34,209 nucleotides of DNA, taken from an uncultured Flavobacteriales bacterium (GTDB lineage Bacteria > Bacteroidota > Bacteroidia > Flavobacteriales_D > Parvicellaceae). Location of the stretch: the NCBI GenBank assembly GCA_913064955.1, contig CAJYBK010000005.1, forward strand, positions 1 to 34,209, written 5' to 3'. Made by a program: the position numbers and the translations under genes. The stretch's first letter is position 1, and every line of letters starts with the position of its first letter. Under the pieces are notes generated by a model that was not told where the DNA came from, searched no databases, and worked only from the letters and a program-made list of their open reading frames with translations. Of the stretch, positions 24,965 to 33,385 are shown piece after piece.

Positions 24965-25048
24965 TTCTTTATTTGAAGGATGGCTAAAGTACTTCTATTT
25001 ACTTAAAAAAGCAATCGCACATAGGTCAATTAACAATATTTTAGAGAG

Positions 25049-25588
25049 TTATCCTTTCTGTGAAATTAATTGTTTAGTCACTTCCCACAGAACAGCGCCA
25101 CCACAAACTGAGACATTTAAAGAGTGTTTTGTTCCAAACTGTGGTATTTCTAAAACGCCATCGCAGATGGCAATTACACTGTCCTGAACACCCTCTACTT
25201 CATTTCCAAACACGACACAAATGCCTTCAGGAGACACTTCCAAATCTTGTAAGGCGGTGGTTTCTAAAGCTTGCTCAATGGCGTAAACTTGATATCCTTT
25301 TGATTTCATTTGCTTGACCACTTCTGTTGTTTCTTCATGATATTCCCACTCTACAGACTCTGTGGCTCCTAAAGCTGTTTTTCGAATATCCTTATGAGGT
25401 GGTTTAGCGGTTATACCACAAAGCACAAGCTTTTCTACATTGAAAGCATCGCATGTTCTAAAAAATGAACCTACGTTATTGAGGCTTCTGATGTTGTCCA
25501 GCACTACAACTACTTTATGTTTAGATTTACTTTTAAACTCTTCTAAAGAGTCACGTTGGAGTTCGTCAAGTTTAAGTTTTCTGTTCAT
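25049..25588 (-). CDS. SpoU/TrmH-family RNA 2'-O-methyltransferase
   Basis: A 179-residue SPOUT methyltransferase that would 2'-O-methylate a ribose in tRNA or rRNA using S-adenosylmethionine. Motif 1 is LDNIRSLNNVGSFFRTCDAF (N38, G40, R44), motif 2 is ICVVFGNEVEGV, and motif 3 is EIPQFGTKHSLNVSVCGGAV. The length equals the minimal catalytic domain. The ATG at 25588 follows a TAGATTTG box (25607-25614) by 18 nt. The ATG at 25687 lies upstream of that promoter and encodes 33 residues unlike the family, so it is rejected. It is divergent from mutS, with promoters in the 77-nt gap. Target RNA is not determinable. Confidence 0.9.
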   Translation of the reverse strand: MNRKLKLDELQRDSLEEFKSKSKHKVVVVLDNIRSLNNVGSFFRTCDAFNVEKLVLCGITAKPPHKDIRKTALGATESVEWEYHEETTEVVKQMKSKGYQVYAIEQALETTALQDLEVSPEGICVVFGNEVEGVQDSVIAICDGVLEIPQFGTKHSLNVSVCGGAVLWEVTKQLISQKG

Positions 25589-25606
25589 AACTATTGAAAA
25601 TTGATA

Positions 25607-25614
25607 CAAATCTA
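25607..25614 (-). promoter_or_regulatory. -7 promoter box for the SpoU methyltransferase
   Basis: Minus strand TAGATTTG, exact TAnnTTTG, with predicted start near 25601 and a leader of about 13 nt. Confidence 0.6.
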
Positions 25615-25633
25615 AAAAACCAAATCGAAACGC

Positions 25634-25641
25634 TATATTTA
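25634..25641 (+). promoter_or_regulatory. Possible -7 box for mutS
   Basis: TATATTTA, one mismatch from TAnnTTTG. A start near 25648 would give an 18-nt leader to the TTG at 25666. Confidence 0.4.
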
Positions 25642-25665
25642 TCTTCGTTGGAAAGAAGAAAAACA

Positions 25666-28290
25666 TTGGCAAAATCAACGAAATCAAGCGCTAAGAAAGA
25701 CAAGGTAACCCCTTTAATGCAACAGTACAATAAGATTAAGGCGAAATACCCTGAAGCATTGTTACTCTTTCGTGTAGGAGATTTTTATGAAACGTTTGGT
25801 CAAGATGCCATCACTGCAGCAAATATTTTAGGAATTGTTCTCACCGCAAGAAACAACGGAGGGTCAAAGTTAGAATTAGCCGGATTTCCTCATCATTCTT
25901 TAGAAACGTATTTGCCTAAATTGGTGCGAGCAGGACAAAGAGTTGCTATTTGTGATCAGTTGGAAGATCCAAAACAAACCAAAAACATAGTAAAAAGAGG
26001 CGTTACAGAATTGGTTACTCCAGGGGTGGCGTTTAATGAGCAGGTACTAGAACAAAAGAAAAATAACTTCTTAGCTGCTGTACACTTTGATAAGAATAGA
26101 GCGGGTGCTGCTTTTGTCGATGTGTCTACAGGAGAGTTCCTTTTAGCTGAGGGTAATTTGGATTACATAGAAAAGTTATTTCAAGGGTTTATGCCTTCGG
26201 AAGTATTGTTTCAAAGAAATAGAGATAAGACCTTTATTGAAAATTTTGGGGATAAGTACTATACTTTTAAATTGGAAGACTGGGTGTTTACAGAGGACTA
26301 TGCTCAAGAGAAATTATTGAATCATTTTGGCACAAAAAATCTGAAAGGGTATGGTGTGGAAGATCAAAAATTAGGTGTAGTTGCTGCAGGAACAATTTTG
26401 CATTATTTGTCAGAAACGCAACACAATAAATTATCCCACATTTCCAGTATATCGAGAATTGACGAAGAGAATTATGTTTGGCTAGATAAATTTACGATTA
26501 GAAATCTAGAGATTGTTCACTCTTATAATGAGGATGCCGTTACACTTATCCAGGTAATGGATAAAACAGTTACTCCTATGGGCGGAAGACTTTTGAAAAG
26601 GTGGGTTGTTTTGCCTCTTAAGGAAGTAAAAGCAATTGAATCCAGATTGGAAGTTGTGGATTTCTTGGTTAATTCAGAAGACTTTGTTGATTCCTTGCAC
26701 CAACACCTATCCAACATTGGAGATCTAGAAAGGTTAATTTCTAAGGTTGCAGCGCTGCGTATTTCACCTAGAGAAACGGTGCAGTTAAAATATGCATTAA
26801 AAACTCTTCAGCCAATTAAATTGCTTTGTGAGAACTCAAGTTTAAAAGCATTACAAAACATTGGTGCTCAAATTAACTTATGTACACCTATTGCGGAAAG
26901 ACTGGAGAAAGAAATCAAAGACGATGCGCCTGTTTTAATCAATAAAGGAGGTGTAATAGCAAGTGGTGTCAATCAAGAACTGGACGATCTTAGAGCGATT
27001 TCATTTTCGGGTAAGGATTATTTAGTTCAAATGCAGCAAAAACTGCAAACCGAAACAGGCATCTCTTCCTTGAAAATAGCATTCAACAACGTGTTTGGGT
27101 ATTATATTGAAGTGCGTAACACGCACAAAGACAAAGTGCCAGAGGAATGGATTAGAAAGCAAACTCTCGTAAATGCGGAGCGTTATATCACCCAAGAGTT
27201 AAAGGATTACGAAAGTAAAATACTTGGTGCGGAGGAAAAAATCCAAGTTATAGAGGTTAGATTATTTGAAGAGTTGATTTATGCACTAGCTGAGTTTTTA
27301 CAGCCTATCCAGTACAATGCCTCCTTGGTGGCAAGACTGGATTGTTTAATGTCTTTTGCGAAATTGGCAAAATCTAATAATTATGTCAAACCATCTATCA
27401 ACGAATCTAAAGTCATTGATATCAAAAATGGTCGTCATCCTGTAATTGAGCAGAATTTACCAATAGGAGAGGAGTATATTGCCAACAATGTGTTTTTAGA
27501 CGAAGACAAGCAACAAATCATAATGATTACAGGACCCAATATGAGTGGTAAGTCTGCTCTACTGCGTCAAACCGCATTGATTGTGCTGATGGCTCAAATG
27601 GGAAGTTTTGTGCCTGCAGACAGCGCTGAGTTGGGTTATGTTGACAAAGTCTTTACGAGAGTAGGCGCGAATGATAATATTTCCAGTGGCGAATCAACGT
27701 TTATGGTTGAAATGAACGAAACTGCTAGTATACTGAACAATATCTCAGACAGGAGTTTGATTTTATTGGATGAAATTGGTAGAGGCACCAGTACCTATGA
27801 CGGAATTAGCATTGCTTGGTCAATAGCAGAATTCTTGCATCAACACAAAAAATTTAAGCCAAAAACACTTTTTGCAACGCATTATCATGAGTTGAATGAT
27901 ATGGCCAGTACCTTCAAAAGGATTAAAAATTATAATGTCTCCGTTAAAGAAGTAAACAAACGCATCATTTTCCTGCGAAAGTTAGTTGAGGGCGGAAGCG
28001 AACATAGTTTTGGGATACATGTTGCGAAGGTTGCGGGTATGCCGAAGGTGGTGGTAGATAGAGCCAATAAAATTTTAGTTAAATTAGAGAAGTCGCATGC
28101 TGCAGAAGATTTACAAGCCAAAACAAAAGAATTGGCTAACGAAGCAGATATGCAGTTGAGTTTCTTTCAATTGGACGACCCTGTCCTTTCTCAAATTAAG
28201 GAAGAAATAAAAAGCATTGATATAAATACACTTACTCCGGTAGAAGCGTTAATGAAACTTAACGAAATTAAGAAGTTAGTTGGAGGATAA
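25666..28290 (+). CDS. mutS: DNA mismatch repair protein MutS
   Basis: Recognises base mismatches and small loops and, with MutL, starts repair. With the TTG start at 25666 it is 874 residues, the normal length. The mismatch-wedge motif is F40-Y41-E42 (VGDFYETFG). Walker A is GPNMSGKS at 623-630, and the ATPase core continues with [40 protein letters not shown] and [10 protein letters not shown]. No in-frame ATG exists until MQQY (25717), which would cut into the conserved TPLMQQY segment. TTG at 25666 ([20 protein letters not shown] follows) matches how Bacteroidota MutS proteins begin. A TTG at 25594 would extend through the divergent promoter and is unlikely. Confidence 0.95.
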   Translation: MAKSTKSSAKKDKVTPLMQQYNKIKAKYPEALLLFRVGDFYETFGQDAITAANILGIVLTARNNGGSKLELAGFPHHSLETYLPKLVRAGQRVAICDQLEDPKQTKNIVKRGVTELVTPGVAFNEQVLEQKKNNFLAAVHFDKNRAGAAFVDVSTGEFLLAEGNLDYIEKLFQGFMPSEVLFQRNRDKTFIENFGDKYYTFKLEDWVFTEDYAQEKLLNHFGTKNLKGYGVEDQKLGVVAAGTILHYLSETQHNKLSHISSISRIDEENYVWLDKFTIRNLEIVHSYNEDAVTLIQVMDKTVTPMGGRLLKRWVVLPLKEVKAIESRLEVVDFLVNSEDFVDSLHQHLSNIGDLERLISKVAALRISPRETVQLKYALKTLQPIKLLCENSSLKALQNIGAQINLCTPIAERLEKEIKDDAPVLINKGGVIASGVNQELDDLRAISFSGKDYLVQMQQKLQTETGISSLKIAFNNVFGYYIEVRNTHKDKVPEEWIRKQTLVNAERYITQELKDYESKILGAEEKIQVIEVRLFEELIYALAEFLQPIQYNASLVARLDCLMSFAKLAKSNNYVKPSINESKVIDIKNGRHPVIEQNLPIGEEYIANNVFLDEDKQQIIMITGPNMSGKSALLRQTALIVLMAQMGSFVPADSAELGYVDKVFTRVGANDNISSGESTFMVEMNETASILNNISDRSLILLDEIGRGTSTYDGISIAWSIAEFLHQHKKFKPKTLFATHYHELNDMASTFKRIKNYNVSVKEVNKRIIFLRKLVEGGSEHSFGIHVAKVAGMPKVVVDRANKILVKLEKSHAAEDLQAKTKELANEADMQLSFFQLDDPVLSQIKEEIKSIDINTLTPVEALMKLNEIKKLVGG

Positions 28291-28295
28291 TTGTA

Positions 28296-28332
28296 ACAAA
28301 AAATCCCTTTCTGATTTAATCAAAAAGGGATT
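28296..28332 (-). terminator. Terminator between mutS and the UspA gene
   Basis: AATCCCTTTCTGATT (28302-28316) and AATCAAAAAGGGATT (28318-28332) form a 15-bp stem with one mismatch. The A tract at 28298-28303 is a T tract on the minus strand, so it acts chiefly after the UspA gene (stop at 28355); it may also help end mutS. Confidence 0.8.
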
Positions 28333-28354
28333 CCTATTGCGTTTAGATAGTTTA

Positions 28355-29194
28355 TTAAAATGAATTACCCATTGCAGAGCCAGTAGAGAATGTTACTTGT
28401 TTAGGGTTAACACAAAGTACAGGTCTTAGATCTTCATTAGTAATTATTTGTTGCTCATATCTAGCACCAAGCATTCCCATTAAGGAACCTCTCTGCATAT
28501 TCATGATAGTAATTAGGTCAGCATCAATTTCACCAGCAAGGTCTAATAATTGGTCTACAAAGTCTCCAGACTTGTCCGCAATGTGTGTAGCACATTTAAC
28601 TTTCTTCTCACCAAGATACTTTTTAGCGTAAGCAATGTTTCCATTCATTTTGTTCTTAAGGAACTCATCAGTTTCTTTAGGAGTAACTATGTGCACTTCT
28701 GAGTCAAAGTATTTAGCCATTTCTGCAACAATTTCTAATTTTTGCTTAGTTTCATTGTGCAAGTCCATAGGGACTAATATACGATCGTAACCACTCTTTT
28801 TGTCAGTTCCTTTTTGTGTAACAATAAACGGCACTGGAGAATTAGTGATAACTTTCAAAGCATAACTACCAGTTAACTTCTGCCATCCACTTGCTCCATG
28901 AGTTCCCATGATAATCAAACTAACACCTTTTTCAGCTGCTACATCACCTATGTCTTCAAAAATATTTCCTACTCTAACAATTGGTTGAACAACTATTTCT
29001 GCGTTGTATCTTTTCAAATACTCCACCTCTTCTTGGATTTTTAATTTGGCAGCATCTAATTTATCCTTGTCATCAACGATATTTAAAAGAAAAATTTCTG
29101 CGCCTACAGATTTTGCTAAATCTGCTGCATGAATCATAGCAGTGTGTGCTACTTCTGTAAAGTCCGTAGGGACCAAAAACTTGTTATTTATCAT
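28355..29194 (-). CDS. Tandem-domain universal stress protein
   Basis: A 279-residue protein made of two UspA folds (about 1-140 and 145-265), a common arrangement in Bacteroidota. The first domain starts with KFLVPTDFTEVAHTAMIHAA and ends with a nucleotide-binding-type loop (GTHGASGWQKLTGS); the second begins with YDRILVPMDLHNETKQKLEI and lacks that loop. In the first, eight residues separate the second and third glycines rather than nine, usual for this subgroup. Usp proteins act in stress survival, energy limitation and other responses; no specific role follows. A TAATTTTG box (29248-29255) lies upstream with a leader of about 48 nt. Confidence 0.92.
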   Translation of the reverse strand: MINNKFLVPTDFTEVAHTAMIHAADLAKSVGAEIFLLNIVDDKDKLDAAKLKIQEEVEYLKRYNAEIVVQPIVRVGNIFEDIGDVAAEKGVSLIIMGTHGASGWQKLTGSYALKVITNSPVPFIVTQKGTDKKSGYDRILVPMDLHNETKQKLEIVAEMAKYFDSEVHIVTPKETDEFLKNKMNGNIAYAKKYLGEKKVKCATHIADKSGDFVDQLLDLAGEIDADLITIMNMQRGSLMGMLGARYEQQIITNEDLRPVLCVNPKQVTFSTGSAMGNSF

Positions 29195-29247
29195 GGCTTT
29201 AATTTGTTTTACTTAGAGTGTAATATTAAGGTTTTGTTTTCAGATTT

Positions 29248-29255
29248 CAAAATTA
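29248..29255 (-). promoter_or_regulatory. -7 promoter box for the UspA gene
   Basis: Minus strand TAATTTTG, exact TAnnTTTG. Predicted start near 29242, leader about 48 nt. It lies just downstream (in gene direction) of the four-helix protein's stop, so the UspA gene can be transcribed separately. Confidence 0.5.
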
Positions 29256-29261
29256 AAAAAA

Positions 29262-29648
29262 TTATCGTATTTCTTTTAGTGTTAAAAGAACTTCTATTAT
29301 CAAGTACAAAAAGAATGGAGCAAAGAAATGTAATATAACTATGATACGTTCGATTGGAAATAGTGAAAACATAATCAATAGAAACCCAATGGCAAACATC
29401 ATTTTGAAAAGTGTCAGCGCTAGAAATGTTAAGCCCACCTTAGTTTCATCTATACTTTTAACCTTTTTCACTAAGAACATACTAAGAGCTAAGAATGAAA
29501 AAAGGTAAATATGAATGTAGCAAACTAACAATGGCAATTTATCAGGAAGAACCGAATAGGTAATACCAATATGAATTAATAAACTTCCAATAAGAAGTAA
29601 AGGTAAAAAAAGTGAACTTTTACGGTTTTTTATCTTGGTCTGGCTCAT
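29262..29648 (-). CDS. Four-helix integral membrane protein (possibly DUF6168)
   Basis: A 128-residue protein, nearly all hydrophobic, with four predicted transmembrane helices: LFLPLLLIGSLLIHIGITYS, LPLLVCYIHIYLFSFLALSM, LTFLALTLFKMMFAIGFLLI and IIVILHFFAPFFLYLIIEVL. By size, topology and position next to AtpZ it resembles the small membrane proteins (DUF6168 type) that sit between atpZ and atpB in Flavobacteria; this identification rests on memory and is not secure. Its start overlaps the atpZ stop by 29 nt in another frame, so the two are coupled. Unusually, no ATP synthase genes follow; the next gene is uspA. Confidence 0.65.
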   Translation of the reverse strand: MSQTKIKNRKSSLFLPLLLIGSLLIHIGITYSVLPDKLPLLVCYIHIYLFSFLALSMFLVKKVKSIDETKVGLTFLALTLFKMMFAIGFLLIMFSLFPIERIIVILHFFAPFFLYLIIEVLLTLKEIR

Positions 29649-29856
29649 CGTTTTTTTTCGTTAAGTTCATCACTTCTTTAATGACAATGTATATTCCAAG
29701 CCCTACACCCAACAAAGCTAAAATAACTGTCCAGATTTTTTTATCATTTTGATATTTGTCATCCAGATAATTTCCTAACCAAGCAAAGCCGCCTATCACT
29801 AGGCCCATTTGTATCCCTGCATTGGACATTCTAAGAAATTTGTTGTTGGCTGCCAT
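29620..29856 (-). CDS. atpZ: AtpZ/AtpI family protein
   Basis: A 78-residue protein with two transmembrane helices at about 12-30 (NAGIQMGLVIGGFAWLGNYL) and 41-60 (IWTVILALLGVGLGIYIVIK), joined by the LDDKYQNDKK loop, and a charged C-terminal tail. This is the AtpZ signature: these small proteins accompany the F1Fo ATP synthase and are thought to help assemble its ring or conduct divalent cations. In Flavobacteria the gene usually precedes atpB; here it is separated from any ATP synthase subunit. Its ATG shares one base with the stop of an upstream small ORF (TAATG), and its tail overlaps the next gene by 29 nt. Confidence 0.85.
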   Translation of the reverse strand: MAANNKFLRMSNAGIQMGLVIGGFAWLGNYLDDKYQNDKKIWTVILALLGVGLGIYIVIKEVMNLTKKNDEPDQDKKP

Positions 29857-30029
29857 TATTCTGGTTCGTTATCTTTTAATTCGGACATTATTTTCCAAAG
29901 CATTAAAGCCGCAAATAACGGAAGTAAAATCTTGAAAATTGGATAAGACATATTAAATCTAACATCCAGCACGTGTCCTGCAGCAATTGAGGCAAGAACA
30001 AATAGAAATATTCTTAGTTTGTTTTTCAG
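29856..30029 (-). CDS. Small two-helix membrane protein coupled to atpZ
   Basis: An open frame of about 60 codons between bactofilin and atpZ. It reads (after a stop at 30045) through LRIFLFVLASIAAGHVLDV, then FKILLPLFAALMLWKIM, and ends SELKDNEPE, with two hydrophobic segments of 17-20 residues. The stop TAA shares a base with the atpZ start (TAATG). No ordinary start codon exists early: CTG at 30029 (LKNKLRIF, 57 residues) would include both helices, GTG at 29972 and ATG at 29951 (31 residues) only the second. I recognise no family. Its position and coupling suggest an accessory to AtpZ; existence and start are both uncertain. Confidence 0.5.
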   Translation of the reverse strand: MKNKLRIFLFVLASIAAGHVLDVRFNMSYPIFKILLPLFAALMLWKIMSELKDNEPE

Positions 30030-30033
30030 AACT

Positions 30034-30474
30034 CTAGTGTTCTTCTAGAATTTTCTCTACTGTCACACTTGTTTTGTCTAACTTTTTAGTTAAACCCTTT
30101 TTGTCGTTTCCCATAACACAGGTTCCGGAGAACTCAGCTCCTGGTTCAATGTGAAGTTTGTTGGTTGTCATCTCTCCATTTAATTTGGCAGTTGCTTTCA
30201 ATGAAAGTAATTCACCAACTTTAATGGTGCCAATAATCTCACCTTCTACATCAGCATTTTGACATATTATATCTCCTTCAATTTTTCCATTTACACCAAC
30301 GACTAATCTTCCTTTAGTAGAAACGTGACCTTTAACAAAGCCATCTATACGTAGGTTGCTTTCAGCAGTAATTTCTCCTTGAATATTTGTTCCTTCAACT
30401 ATTCTATTCAATCTGTCAGGAGCATTTACATCTCCCGTTTTTTGGTTTGATCCAGAGTTATTTCCTTTAAACAT
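30034..30474 (-). CDS. Bactofilin (polymer-forming cytoskeletal protein)
   Basis: A 146-residue protein with the bactofilin DUF583 core at about 25-115, a right-handed beta-helix built from short repeats (TNIQGEITAESNLRIDGFVK, GHVSTKGRLVVGVNGKIEGD, IICQNADVEGEIIGTIKVGE). Flexible polar tails lie on both sides. Bactofilins form filaments without nucleotide and organise membrane-associated machinery or peptidoglycan synthesis. It is followed by the small ORF and atpZ and preceded by the substrate-binding protein 21 nt away, so all may share a transcript. A LytM peptidase, a frequent bactofilin partner, is encoded elsewhere in the window (24964), not in this cluster. Confidence 0.93.
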   Translation of the reverse strand: MFKGNNSGSNQKTGDVNAPDRLNRIVEGTNIQGEITAESNLRIDGFVKGHVSTKGRLVVGVNGKIEGDIICQNADVEGEIIGTIKVGELLSLKATAKLNGEMTTNKLHIEPGAEFSGTCVMGNDKKGLTKKLDKTSVTVEKILEEH

Positions 30475-30495
30475 GCTTTATACTATTTAATTGGT

Positions 30496-32265
30496 TTACG
30501 AACCGCCTTTTATTTTCTTCTCTTGCTCTGCCACCTCTTCAGCAGTCATTTCTTTTAGATAAACACGAGAGAAATCAGCGATTTGCATTCCGTTGTTGTA
30601 AAATCCTCTTACTTGTGAGTGATACATAGTGTAATTCTCAGTGTACCAAAGCACCATAATTGGAGCTTCTTCCATCATGATTTTCTCTGCTTCAGCAAAG
30701 TAATCGTTACGCTTAATTACATCTACTGTTACTTTTCCTAAGTTATATAAAGAATCGTAAGCTGCATTTTTGTATCTCATAGTATTTGGGAACGAAGGCT
30801 CTTCCATTGAATTTGGAACTTCTTCTCCATATAGAATAGATAAGAAACTTTCTGGAGATGGGTAATCAGCTACCCATGCAGAACGGTAGATTTCAGAATT
30901 GTCATATCTTGAATGCTCTAGTTTATTCTTAAACGAAACTTGATCGATGCTGATGTTAATTCCTAGTGTTTGATTAATCTGACGCTCCACTTCAGTGGCA
31001 ACTAATTTGTGAACGCTACCTCCTAGGTTAATTTCAAGCGTAATTTCTGGAAACCCTTCTCCATTAGGGTAGCCTGCTTCAGCCAATAATTGACGAGCTA
31101 ATGCAGGGTCAAAACTATATCCTTTAATTCTTGAGAAATCGTAATTGTTAAAGGTCGGGATTTTAGGAGTAATTCCTTTTGTTCCCGGAGAGCCTTGACC
31201 ATTTAAGATGTTGTTTACAATTGCAACCCTATCAACAGCATAATTAAATGCTTGTCTTACTTTTAAATTGTTAAAAGGCTCTGTGGTACATGTAAACCCA
31301 TAATACTGAGTAGATAATTCCGGTTGTCTGTCCAAAATTGTTTTAGGCGGAGTGTTTTTAAAGTTTTCGATGTTTTCCGAAACTACTTGAGCAATTTTAG
31401 CAGAAGGTAACCCTTCAATTATAGAAATCTCGTCAGAGTTGAATTCTTCTAATTGAGTAAACTTGCTTGGTATAAATGCAAAATGAATAGAATCTAAATA
31501 AGGTAATGAATTCCCGTTTTCATCTTTTTGGTAGTACTTAGGGTTGTAAACCAAAAACAAATCTTTTGTTAAGTCTTTCCCCTTAGTAAATAAAAATGGC
31601 CCACAACCTACTGTCATGTTTTTTCCATATTTATCAAAAGCTTCTTTAGCAATAATACTAGTGTTCGGCATTGCCAAAACATAAATAAATGAAGTGGAAG
31701 GTTTTTTCAAAGTGAACTTAACCGTGTGGTCATCAACAATTTCCAATCCGCTAATGTGGTCAGCAGTACCATTGAAAAACTCCTCAGCACCTTTAAGATA
31801 AGGCTTAAGTAATGATTTATAATTTAACTCATATTCTTTTGAACACAATAGTTCAAAGGTGAATTTAACATCTTGAGCATTTAGTGTTCTTCCTTTTCCT
31901 CCGGAAAAACAAGCGTCATCATGAAACTTCACATCGTTTCTTAGTGTAAAGGTATATTCCGTACTAGCATCATTAACAGTCCATTTTTCAGCAACCGCAG
32001 ATCTTAAATTAAAAGTCTTTGGGTCATATTCCACCAATCCGTCATGGATCTGTGTCGCAACCTTAAAAGAAGTAACATCCACAACTTCCATTGGGAAAAT
32101 GGATGAATAAGTTTCATCTTCACACACTTTTAGTGTTCCGCCATAAAAAACAGTCTCACCATCAGAAACACGTTTGTTGTTGCTCCCATCTCCTTCAGCT
32201 TCTTCAGTTGGTCCGCAGCCGATAAGCCCAATGACCATTAACGGTATAAAATACTTAATCTTCAT
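30496..32265 (-). CDS. Family 5 ABC transporter substrate-binding lipoprotein (peptide type)
   Basis: A 589-residue periplasmic or outer-leaflet lipoprotein: signal MKIKYFIPLMVIGLIG with the lipobox cysteine at residue 17. The body has the SBP_bac_5 (DppA/OppA) pattern: FPMEVVDVTSFKVATQIHDG near the start, LVEYDPKTFNLRSAVAEKWT, FTLRNDVKFHDDACF, and a C-terminal region with RQAFNYAVDRVAIVNNILNG and LLAEAGYPNGEGFP. It should bind oligopeptides or a similar substrate and deliver it to an Opp/Dpp permease, but no permease or ATPase genes are here. It has its own promoter (TATCTTTG at 32291-32298) and is the first gene of the minus-strand cluster. Confidence 0.93.
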   Translation of the reverse strand: MKIKYFIPLMVIGLIGCGPTEEAEGDGSNNKRVSDGETVFYGGTLKVCEDETYSSIFPMEVVDVTSFKVATQIHDGLVEYDPKTFNLRSAVAEKWTVNDASTEYTFTLRNDVKFHDDACFSGGKGRTLNAQDVKFTFELLCSKEYELNYKSLLKPYLKGAEEFFNGTADHISGLEIVDDHTVKFTLKKPSTSFIYVLAMPNTSIIAKEAFDKYGKNMTVGCGPFLFTKGKDLTKDLFLVYNPKYYQKDENGNSLPYLDSIHFAFIPSKFTQLEEFNSDEISIIEGLPSAKIAQVVSENIENFKNTPPKTILDRQPELSTQYYGFTCTTEPFNNLKVRQAFNYAVDRVAIVNNILNGQGSPGTKGITPKIPTFNNYDFSRIKGYSFDPALARQLLAEAGYPNGEGFPEITLEINLGGSVHKLVATEVERQINQTLGINISIDQVSFKNKLEHSRYDNSEIYRSAWVADYPSPESFLSILYGEEVPNSMEEPSFPNTMRYKNAAYDSLYNLGKVTVDVIKRNDYFAEAEKIMMEEAPIMVLWYTENYTMYHSQVRGFYNNGMQIADFSRVYLKEMTAEEVAEQEKKIKGGS

Positions 32266-32290
32266 AGAAAAGTCCAGTTAGTTTAATTAT

Positions 32291-32298
32291 CAAAGATA
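32291..32298 (-). promoter_or_regulatory. -7 promoter box for the substrate-binding protein
   Basis: Minus strand TATCTTTG, exact TAnnTTTG. A TTG lies about 18 bp upstream (complement of 32317-32319), giving a plausible -33 element. Leader about 20 nt. Confidence 0.6.
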
Positions 32299-32517
32299 AA
32301 AAAACCTTTTAAGAAACAACACTTATTTTTAAAATTAAAGAACTTAAAGCAGTTTTGTTGGAAGAATTTTTGAACATATCTTTAAAAAAAATGGATTCAT
32401 CGAAGTTAATAAATGACTCAAATTGTGAAAAAAGTATTGAAATACTTTGAAAATTAAAAAAATGCGCTTAATATTGCCCCTTGAAATAGACTATCAATTT
32501 TAGAATATAATAATAAA

Positions 32518-33315
32518 ATGAAGAGATTACTAGCTGTAATTGCCACGTTTGCCTTTGGATTTGGAATGGCTCAGAATGATGCAAGCATTGTACATGAAGG
32601 ACATTACCAAGGAAAAAACTTATACGTTCAGAATCCTTTCGCTGGAAGTGGTGTTGGTTTCTGTGTTATTAAAGTTACTGTAAACGGTGATGCAACAACT
32701 GACCAAATTAGTTCAAGTGCGTTTGAAATTGACTTTGGTAACTTAAATCTTTCTTTGGGAGATCCTGTTGTTGTTAAAATTGAACACAAAACGGATTGTT
32801 TACCTAAGGTCTTAAACCCAGAAGTACTTAAACCAAAATCTACTTTTGAGACAACTAGTATCAAGGTAGAGAACGGAAAGTTACTTAAGTGGAGTACAAC
32901 ATCTGAGCAAGGAAAGTTAACTTACATTGTTGAGCAGTACAGATGGAATAAGTGGATTAAAGTAGGTGAGGTTGACGGAATTGGAACTGCGGGAGCAAAC
33001 AACTATGAATTTCAAGTTGAGTTGCACTCAGGGACAAACAAGTTTAGAGTGAAACAAATTGACTATTCAGGAAAACCAAATATTTCAACTACAGCTTCTG
33101 TTGATTCAGATGCTTCTAAATTGAAGTTAGTTGCTGATAAAGGAAAAGATGTTGAATTTTCTGGAGAGACTTTATATGAGATTTTCGATACCTTCGGAAA
33201 CATGGTGAAGAAAGGATATGGAAAAGTAATTGACTGTGGAAACCTTGAGAAAGGTCTTTACTATGTAAATTATGACAACACAACTGGAGATGTTTGGAAT
33301 AAGAACAAGAAATAA
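32518..33315 (+). CDS. Secreted protein of unknown function
   Basis: A 265-residue protein with a signal peptide (MKRLLAVIATFAFGFGMAQ). The middle contains beta-rich strands (FETTSIKVENGKLLKWSTTS, GKLTYIVEQYRWNKWIKVGE, NNYEFQVELHSGTNKFRVKQ) that look like a fibronectin-III-type sandwich. The C-terminus (LYEIFDTFGNMVKKGYGKVI, then GNLEKGLYYVNYDNTTGD) resembles a T9SS type A sorting domain (a variant of the pattern (I/V)x(V/I)xDxxGxxV ... L..G.Y.V), though it ends in a lysine-rich tail. Two cysteines appear in the N-terminal half. Predicted function: surface or secreted protein, role unknown. Ends before a strong terminator. Confidence 0.75.
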   Translation: MKRLLAVIATFAFGFGMAQNDASIVHEGHYQGKNLYVQNPFAGSGVGFCVIKVTVNGDATTDQISSSAFEIDFGNLNLSLGDPVVVKIEHKTDCLPKVLNPEVLKPKSTFETTSIKVENGKLLKWSTTSEQGKLTYIVEQYRWNKWIKVGEVDGIGTAGANNYEFQVELHSGTNKFRVKQIDYSGKPNISTTASVDSDASKLKLVADKGKDVEFSGETLYEIFDTFGNMVKKGYGKVIDCGNLEKGLYYVNYDNTTGDVWNKNKK

Positions 33316-33333
33316 TTTCTAAATACAATATTT

Positions 33334-33370
33334 AAAAATCCCTTTCGAATTTCGAAAGGGATTTTTTTTT
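33334..33370 (+). terminator. Strong Rho-independent terminator
   Basis: AATCCCTTTCGAA (33337-33349) and TTCGAAAGGGATT (33351-33363) form a 13-bp perfect stem, followed by a T tract to 33370; an A tract (33334-33338) sits on the left. It ends the secreted-protein transcript. Confidence 0.92.
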
Positions 33371-33373
33371 GAA

Positions 33374-33381
33374 TAATTTTA
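33374..33381 (+). promoter_or_regulatory. Possible -7 box for mce, 4 nt before the ATG
   Basis: TAATTTTA (one mismatch), followed by AACC and the ATG at 33386. Same geometry as radA and holB. It begins just after the terminator T tract. Confidence 0.35.
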
Positions 33382-33385
33382 AACC

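Noticed and set aside
25589-25687. ATG at 25687 as methyltransferase start
   Set aside because: Its 33 extra residues overlap the mutS start region and lie upstream of the gene's own -7 box; the family begins near MNRKLKL.
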